Below are positions 5,569 to 9,454 of a stretch of 9,454 bases of DNA, piece by piece (the first letter of the stretch is position 1; each line of letters begins with the position of its first letter). A model generated the notes under the pieces. That model was not told the DNA's origin. It searched no databases and saw only the letters and a program-made list of their open reading frames with translations. A program made the position numbers and the translations under genes. The stretch is taken from the NCBI GenBank assembly GCA_030836705.1, contig JAUPLZ010000326.1:1-9454 (forward strand), read 5' to 3'. The DNA comes from Campylobacterota bacterium (lineage in GTDB: Bacteria > Campylobacterota > Campylobacteria > Campylobacterales > SZUA-545).

Positions 5569-6399
5569 TCACTTCCCCAAAGAATTCTTAATCTCATTCA
5601 GCCTAGCATAGACAAGCGCCCGCGAAAACTCGGCTCCAAAATCCATTTTCCGCGAGTTTGCTGTCTGCTCTATCAAATCTTCAATCGCGCCGCTCCTATC
5701 TCGCTTCTCTCTTATGAGAGAAGGAATAGTGATAAAATTAATATTGCTAAATAAGACCATATCCATATCTGAAACGGTATCTGAAATATTACAGACAAAA
5801 AATCCATGAACGAATTTTTCACTTGATGAAGCCATGACATTAAAAAAACGAGATATCTCACTGCGCTCAACCTCATACGAACTATCCCAATTTTTACATT
5901 GAATAGCTCCTATCTTTTCGCTCCCTCTCTTATCCTTCACGGTAAAAAAGATATCTATCCCACCGTCATATTGCTTACGCAGCCCCCGTGGCTCAATCTC
6001 CAAAGAAGAGACATTGAGCCCGTAGTGATTAACCTCTCCAAAAACTTTAACCGCTTTTTTTAATAGTTCTTTAATTTGCGCCTCATAGATATCGCCTTTA
6101 ACGCTGCATCTCATATCAAAATCACTCTGATATGAATCAACCCTAGGCAGAGAATAAGAAGGAGCAGGCGAACTCTTAGGTGCATTATAGACAACGCCTT
6201 GCGGTCGATATAAATCTCTCGTCGGCTCGATTCGCACCGCCGTTCCCCCGCCACTATTTTCTATAAACGCACTAGCTTCAAGAACTAAGGCAAAGAGAAG
6301 AACGCCACCACCGAGAAGCAAAGCCGTCTCACTATACTGAGGAGTGTTTAACCCAAAAAGCGAAGAGATAATGGAACCGATATAGAGATATGGTGTCAA
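5569..6399 (-). CDS. Membrane-anchored Mrr-like restriction endonuclease-fold protein
   Basis: This is a 276-residue protein with one N-terminal membrane helix (about 26-46), a Pro/Ser linker (60-95), and a C-terminal PD-(D/E)xK-type domain. In that domain E106 sits in a GDIYEAQI helix, D149 in YDGGIDIFF, and Q167-x-K169 in GAIQCKNW, matching the D...QxK core of Mrr_cat-like nucleases. Such domains bind or cut DNA; here the catalytic part would be held at the inner membrane. The start is TTG at 6399-6397, overlapping the TGA of the previous gene, with AAGGA 6 nt upstream. Alternatives are a DNA-processing role in conjugation or a defence role against incoming DNA. The fold call is good, but the function is open. 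Confidence 0.78.
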   Translation of the reverse strand: MTPYLYIGSIISSLFGLNTPQYSETALLLGGGVLLFALVLEASAFIENSGGGTAVRIEPTRDLYRPQGVVYNAPKSSPAPSYSLPRVDSYQSDFDMRCSVKGDIYEAQIKELLKKAVKVFGEVNHYGLNVSSLEIEPRGLRKQYDGGIDIFFTVKDKRGSEKIGAIQCKNWDSSYEVERSEISRFFNVMASSSEKFVHGFFVCNISDTVSDMDMVLFSNINFITIPSLIREKRDRSGAIEDLIEQTANSRKMDFGAEFSRALVYARLNEIKNSLGK

Positions 6400-7028
6400 A
6401 ACGAATCCTTATTAAGCTCTTCTTCTTTATAAAACAAAAAAGCCTCTTTAAGAGTAGAAAACTTAGTAAAATTTTCAAAATTCATTAAATCAATCCTAAC
6501 ATCTTTGTATATTTGGGAGAGATTTTTGTTTTTTTGATAGTAGTGGGAAAAATAGTTCCGAAACGCCTCTTTTGCAATTTCGTTCTCAAGCATATAGGCA
6601 AAATCACTCTTAATCTTCTTGAAGAGATCTTCCCCGCTTAGCTTAACGACTCTTATTTCAAGAGTCCTGTTGTCTTGAATATTAAATTCAAGTTCATGCG
6701 TAATATTCTTAATCAAAATATCATAGGGATTTTCTTTGGGAGGCAGAGGTTTCGGCACGGAATTTTCTTTTGCTTCAACCCTCTCTTTTTTATCCTGCTT
6801 TACAGACTCTCTATTATCAACATAAGCCGGCTTACGATCTCTTGAAGAAACCCTTTGCGTAGATGTGCCCCTCACACTCACACCTCTTGCTTGCGATTGA
6901 CTATAACTCTTTGGGCCGCTATCATCAACACTTAACTTCTCTTTGTTCTCAACAGAAACAGGCTTAACCGCCAAAGCAACAAACAGCCCCGAAGCGACAA
7001 GAGCCAAGAGAAGCTTAAAAGAGTTCAT
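6396..7028 (-). CDS. Signal-anchored unknown protein with disordered linker
   Basis: This is a 210-residue protein of no family I recognise. Residues about 4-22 form a hydrophobic signal or anchor helix without a lipobox Cys. Residues 25-100 are low-complexity, rich in Ser, Lys, Arg, Glu and Pro, and are probably disordered. Residues about 104-210 look like a compact alpha/beta domain (ILIKNITHELEF, then TLEIRVVKL and several helices). It is therefore likely periplasmic or anchored at the inner membrane. It lies 2 bp after the lipoprotein gene and overlaps the nuclease gene, so all three probably form one operon. The topology resembles accessory envelope proteins of conjugation systems, but that is inference. 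Confidence 0.72.
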   Translation of the reverse strand: MNSFKLLLALVASGLFVALAVKPVSVENKEKLSVDDSGPKSYSQSQARGVSVRGTSTQRVSSRDRKPAYVDNRESVKQDKKERVEAKENSVPKPLPPKENPYDILIKNITHELEFNIQDNRTLEIRVVKLSGEDLFKKIKSDFAYMLENEIAKEAFRNYFSHYYQKNKNLSQIYKDVRIDLMNFENFTKFSTLKEAFLFYKEEELNKDSF

Positions 7029-7030
7029 AA

Positions 7031-7501
7031 CTATTTAATAATTTTAAACTCTGATTGAGAAAGCGCTACAACTTCCACATTTTTCAACTTCCCGTCCTTG
7101 ATTGTATATTCAACAACAGTCCCAAGAGGCAGCTTCTCTTTTAAAAACCCGACGACTTTTTCATCTTTACTCTGAATCGTAGTCTCAAAAGCGATAACCT
7201 CATTACCCATTATCCCGCCGACAACCCCGCCTAAAACAGCACCGACTAAACCGCCCTCTACGGCGTTAGAGTTCATCCCGCCAATAGCGGCACCGCCAAC
7301 GGCACCCGCACCTAAACCGGTTAAAACAGCCAACTCTCTATCGTCAATCACAGCCTTTTTCTGCCCAATAATAGTGCCCTCTTTAAAGTATCTATCAATC
7401 TTATTTTCACCCATAGTATTTACAGCTAAACCATCTTTGGCACCTACACACCCGCTAAACAAAACCATCCCCGCCATAACGGCTAAAACTACTCTTCTCA
7501 T
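7031..7501 (-). CDS. Glycine-zipper lipoprotein (SlyB/Pcp-like)
   Basis: This is a 156-residue envelope lipoprotein. The signal peptide MRRVVLAVMAGMVLFSGC ends at Cys18 (lipobox F-S-G-C; Phe at -3 is less usual). A long glycine zipper with GxxxG repeats spans about 62-100 and includes GLGAGAVGGAAIGG and GGLVGAVLGGVVGGIMG. It is followed by a beta-rich end with YTIKDGKLKNVEV (132-144). This order is that of the SlyB/17-kDa antigen type 'glycine zipper 2TM' proteins of the outer membrane. The ATG at 7501-7499 has GGAG 7 nt upstream. The first codons and the upstream bases are duplicated at 7600-7616. It may serve the adjacent secretion machinery or the envelope in general. Confidence 0.85.
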   Translation of the reverse strand: MRRVVLAVMAGMVLFSGCVGAKDGLAVNTMGENKIDRYFKEGTIIGQKKAVIDDRELAVLTGLGAGAVGGAAIGGMNSNAVEGGLVGAVLGGVVGGIMGNEVIAFETTIQSKDEKVVGFLKEKLPLGTVVEYTIKDGKLKNVEVVALSQSEFKIIK

Positions 7502-7507
7502 TTTCTA
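7491..7507. repeat. 17-bp direct repeat, copy 1 (lipoprotein start)
   Basis: The 17 bp actcttctcattttcta covers the ATG, the first codons and the leader of the lipoprotein gene on the minus strand. It is identical to 7600-7616, 109 bp away. Confidence 0.9.
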
Positions 7508-7539
7508 TCTCCAATTTTTAAATTTAAAACACATTCAGA

Positions 7540-7554
7540 CCTCTCCGTGGGAGG
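7540..7554. repeat. Small hairpin-forming inverted repeat in the intergenic segment
   Basis: Half-sites cctc (7540-7543) and gagg (7551-7554) can pair. An alternative stem uses ctcc (7543-7546) and ggag (7550-7553) around gtg. It is the only G/C-rich spot in an otherwise AT-rich 92-bp insert between the two 17-bp repeats. It has no T-tract on the coding (minus) side, so a terminator for the upstream gene is not supported. Confidence 0.45.
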
Positions 7555-7599
7555 CTAGAATCTATCTTTTTTCCTTATTGTTTGAAACATTAAAGAAAC

Positions 7600-7616
7600 A
7601 CTCTTCTCATTTTCTA
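7600..7616. repeat. 17-bp direct repeat, copy 2 (end of the 95-aa gene)
   Basis: This is a second copy of the lipoprotein start region. It includes the TAG stop of the 95-aa gene and a false start at 7610 that reads only six codons (MRRVFL) before TAA. It suggests that the 95-aa gene once ran directly into the lipoprotein gene, with 3 bp between stop and start. Confidence 0.85.
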
Positions 7617-7901
7617 CTCCCACTCGCAAGGAATGGATTTCCCAACTTCCTTGTATCTTTCCAAACCTAAAACTCTTTCAGCTTGCGAAATAAACACTTG
7701 TCCTCTATCTACCATTCTTACTATCTCTTTTTCCCCATCTTCACCATAAACCTCTATAATGGCTTTGAGAACTTCATCATTTATTACGACTAATAACTCC
7801 CCTCCGCCAATAAATTTTACAAAAGACAATGCGACAAAGGGGTTATTTGTGTCTCTAGGATTAAAATCATTTAAGGTTATCAGCTTTGGTTGAACACTCA
7901 T
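7614..7901 (-). CDS. Unknown 95-aa cytosolic protein
   Basis: I recognise no family. The 95 residues begin with a polar segment containing NPRDTNNPFVAL (14-25), then a strand/turn with GGGELLVVIN (32-41), then two helices (43-56 and 59-66), and end SIPCEWE with one Cys. There is no signal peptide or membrane segment. The ATG at 7901-7899 has an AAGGAC ribosome-binding site 6 nt upstream, which supports a real gene. It sits between a SHOCT membrane protein and the lipoprotein gene in the same direction. Its TAG stop falls within one copy of a 17-bp repeat. Confidence 0.62.
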   Translation of the reverse strand: MSVQPKLITLNDFNPRDTNNPFVALSFVKFIGGGELLVVINDEVLKAIIEVYGEDGEKEIVRMVDRGQVFISQAERVLGLERYKEVGKSIPCEWE

Positions 7902-7970
7902 CTTAAAGTCCTTTTATCAATATATGTGTTTTCTGTTTGATTTATTTTTTAAAAGTTTTCAACCAAACCC

Positions 7971-8444
7971 TTAAAGCAATTCAGCCCTCTTCGCCTCAAA
8001 CTGCTCCTTGGTAATAGCCCCCTTCTCGAAAAGCCCATGCCAATACCCGATATCACCCCTGTCAACCACAGCCTCTTTAACCAAACCGTTATTAACAAAC
8101 GCCTTATGCTCTTTTGCAACTCTCTGGTCAACTTCCATCTGCTCAAGTTCAGCAGCGATATTCTTCCAAATACTCAACCCATGTTTTCTTCTAAACTTTC
8201 TTACGCTTCTCTCCCAGAGGATAAAAGGGATTGCAAACACAAACATCCCAAACAGCATGTCAAGCGTAGAATTGCCAAAAGTGCTGCCTTTTGTCCATTC
8301 AGCATCTGTCATTATTATAAGCCACGCACCAATAAGATAAAATGGCACATAAAAAAAAGCATACGCAAATAATCTTGCTATAAACCCACCCTCTCTTATT
8401 GTCTGCCCTGCTGCCGCTGAATTTGAATTATTATTAGCACTCAT
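7971..8444 (-). CDS. Two-TM membrane protein with C-terminal SHOCT domain
   Basis: This is a 157-residue protein. It starts with a polar Asn/Ser-rich segment (1-18), has two membrane helices (about 22-45 and 60-77), then a basic stretch (80-90) and a helical charged region. It ends with a SHOCT domain (131-157: GYWHGLFEKGAITKEQFEAK, then RAELL), a short module found at the C-termini of many membrane proteins and thought to mediate oligomerisation or binding. Molecular function is unknown. The ATG at 8444-8442 follows AAAGGA by 6 nt. It is next to the T4SS-like gene with its own possible promoter in the 98-bp gap. Confidence 0.82.
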   Translation of the reverse strand: MSANNNSNSAAAGQTIREGGFIARLFAYAFFYVPFYLIGAWLIIMTDAEWTKGSTFGNSTLDMLFGMFVFAIPFILWERSVRKFRRKHGLSIWKNIAAELEQMEVDQRVAKEHKAFVNNGLVKEAVVDRGDIGYWHGLFEKGAITKEQFEAKRAELL

Positions 8445-8474
8445 TTTAAATCCTTTTGTTAATTGATATATAAC

Positions 8475-8480
8475 ATTATA
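8475..8480 (-). promoter_or_regulatory. Candidate -10 box upstream of the SHOCT gene
   Basis: A consensus TATAAT is read on the minus strand, with a start predicted about 24 nt before the SHOCT ATG. It lies in a very AT-rich 98-bp gap (8445-8542) with no good -35 box, which is typical of Campylobacterota sigma-70 promoters. It overlaps a short inverted repeat, tataa/ttata (8469-8480). The remaining gap holds no gene that I can see. Confidence 0.35.
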
Positions 8481-8542
8481 TGCTTATTATGCTTAATTAT
8501 TACTTAATCAATTATATTTTTATTATACTTTTCTAAGAGGGG

Positions 8543-9454
8543 TTAAATCCTGCTCCCCCATCCCCCTGCTTCATTCTTCATACTCTCAATAGAGTTGTCA
8601 AGCGACTGACTTCCTTGAATCTCCAATATCTCAAAGAGAGTATTGTGAAGAGTAATAATAAGTTTATAAATGATGATAACGGAGAAAACAGCAATCGCAA
8701 TCTCCATAACCCCGTCAAAAACATAAATCTTCAATTTAGCAAGCCACTCCCCATTGTATCCAATTTGATTTGTAGCAATTCCCGCATACTGCGCCTCATT
8801 ATTCTCAAGCATCCCAAGAGTAATCTTCTTGCTAAAAACATCGCCGACCGAATGGATCAGCGAATTTGCGGTAATGGCAAGCCATACCGCCAAAACAAAA
8901 ATCGGAAGCTCCATCATAGTCGCAAAAATCTTCATAGTAAAATTACTCAAAGCCTTAATATTCTCACGAGCGAACATTATCGGCATCAAAAAAAGACTCG
9001 CAAAGTGAAATGAGAATATCTTTATCATTATAACAATAAACCTCACAAGCCCAATAATAACTATCCCCACTATCGGGGAGAGTTCAAGCATAGTTTTTGA
9101 CACTTGATATCCAATAGCCATACCCCCCGCAGTAGCAGCTATGCTAGTCGCTACACCGGTGCCAAGCTTTCCGCCAAGCCAACCGGGCAAAGAGGAATCA
9201 ACTCCGTTTTTAATCCCGTTCGCCGCATCTATACTTGTTTTAAAAACCGTCCCCGCCCCCGGAACAAACATATACGGGATAGAGCTCATAATGGTGTGAG
9301 TAACACCTTCACCCACGCCAAAAATCCCATCCCCCTCCGTCATCTGTTTCTCAAGCTTATCTTTAACTTCGTCATTGCGCGTATTATAGAGCCCGCCGAT
9401 ATACTCCGTTTGCATCTTCGTAACCGGCAGGCCTAAAATCGCGAGAAACCCCCA
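8543..9454 (-). CDS. Polytopic inner-membrane T4SS/conjugation protein, C-terminal part (DotA/TraY- or VirB6-like)
   Basis: The reading frame is open to the window edge; 13 residues (starting WGFLAILG) precede the first internal Met at 9415, so the true start lies outside and 303 residues are visible. Counting from that Met, a Gly-rich segment (78-100) is followed by membrane helices at about 112-130, 132-148, 161-184 and 236-258, separated by a hydrophilic loop (187-232). It ends with a soluble tail ending GGWGSRI. This pattern fits the C-terminal channel region of conjugative T4SS inner-membrane proteins such as DotA/TraY or VirB6/TrbL. I cannot decide between these families from sequence alone. 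It gives the reason to treat this flank as part of a conjugative or mobilisable element. Confidence 0.55.
   Translation of the reverse strand, partial: WGFLAILGLPVTKMQTEYIGGLYNTRNDEVKDKLEKQMTEGDGIFGVGEGVTHTIMSSIPYMFVPGAGTVFKTSIDAANGIKNGVDSSLPGWLGGKLGTGVATSIAATAGGMAIGYQVSKTMLELSPIVGIVIIGLVRFIVIMIKIFSFHFASLFLMPIMFARENIKALSNFTMKIFATMMELPIFVLAVWLAITANSLIHSVGDVFSKKITLGMLENNEAQYAGIATNQIGYNGEWLAKLKIYVFDGVMEIAIAVFSVIIIYKLIITLHNTLFEILEIQGSQSLDNSIESMKNEAGGWGSRI

Noticed and set aside
7540..7570. Hairpin plus T-rich run as a terminator
   Set aside because: The T-rich run lies on the plus-strand side, where no gene is transcribed; on the minus strand the hairpin is not followed by a T-tract.
7949..8146. 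Minus-strand frame of 65 codons overlapping the SHOCT gene
   Set aside because: It sits in a different frame within the well-supported SHOCT gene, with an Arg/Leu-rich, non-protein-like composition and no start signal.
8460..8514. Long-range inverted repeat taattgat (8460-8467) / atcaatta (8507-8514)
   Set aside because: It is an 8-bp match across 39 bp in extremely AT-rich DNA and is expected by chance.

Overview
The window looks like an accessory island of a low-GC bacterium, probably a Campylobacterota member (Sulfurimonas/Sulfurovum type). That assignment rests on the AT-rich DNA, the codon use and the gene style, and is not certain. All credible genes are on the minus strand, so transcription runs from the high-coordinate end to the low-coordinate end. 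No tRNA, rRNA, CRISPR array, integrase or transposase is visible, and no gene-free stretch exceeds about 110 bp.

Region 1 (9454 to about 5570) appears to belong to a conjugative or mobile element. It holds the C-terminal part of a polytopic membrane protein resembling a type IV secretion (T4SS) channel component, a two-TM protein with a C-terminal SHOCT domain, a 95-aa unknown, a glycine-zipper lipoprotein, a signal-anchored unknown, and a membrane-anchored Mrr-like nuclease. Spacing is tight, and the last two genes overlap.

Region 2 (about 5536 to 1) is an array of toxin modules, all in the same orientation: (i) a 160-aa unknown coupled to a Fic-domain protein; (ii) an HTH protein coupled to an AbiEii-type nucleotidyltransferase; (iii) a HipB-like/HipA-like pair; (iv) a second HipB-like/HipA-like pair whose HipA runs off the window. 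Within each pair the genes overlap by 4 bp or slightly more. Modules ii, iii and iv each have a good candidate sigma-70 promoter overlapping or adjoining an inverted repeat, as expected for autoregulated toxin-antitoxin operons.

The most striking observation is that the three complete toxins (Fic, nucleotidyltransferase, HipA kinase) belong to unrelated families yet end in nearly the same peptide, about 23 residues long, with the core RED-A-V-R-(AL/EM)-A-DGDSGLKLG. The underlying 57-bp DNA is a repeat ending exactly at each TAA stop. In the last ten codons all differences are synonymous, so the peptide rather than the DNA seems to be what is kept. The tail is about 56% GC, while the HipA body it is attached to is very AT-rich. 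The next module's promoter starts only 12-18 bp after the tail in two cases. I read this as a modular 'toxin plus common C-terminal tag' array. Because a T4SS-like gene lies next to it, a common export or targeting tag is an attractive idea, but a degron, a partner-docking peptide or a recombination site are not excluded.

Other points of interest are a Fic protein with Gln in place of both the catalytic His and the usual inhibitory Glu, an unusual antitoxin-position protein for the nucleotidyltransferase, and a 17-bp direct repeat that duplicates the lipoprotein start around a small hairpin segment.
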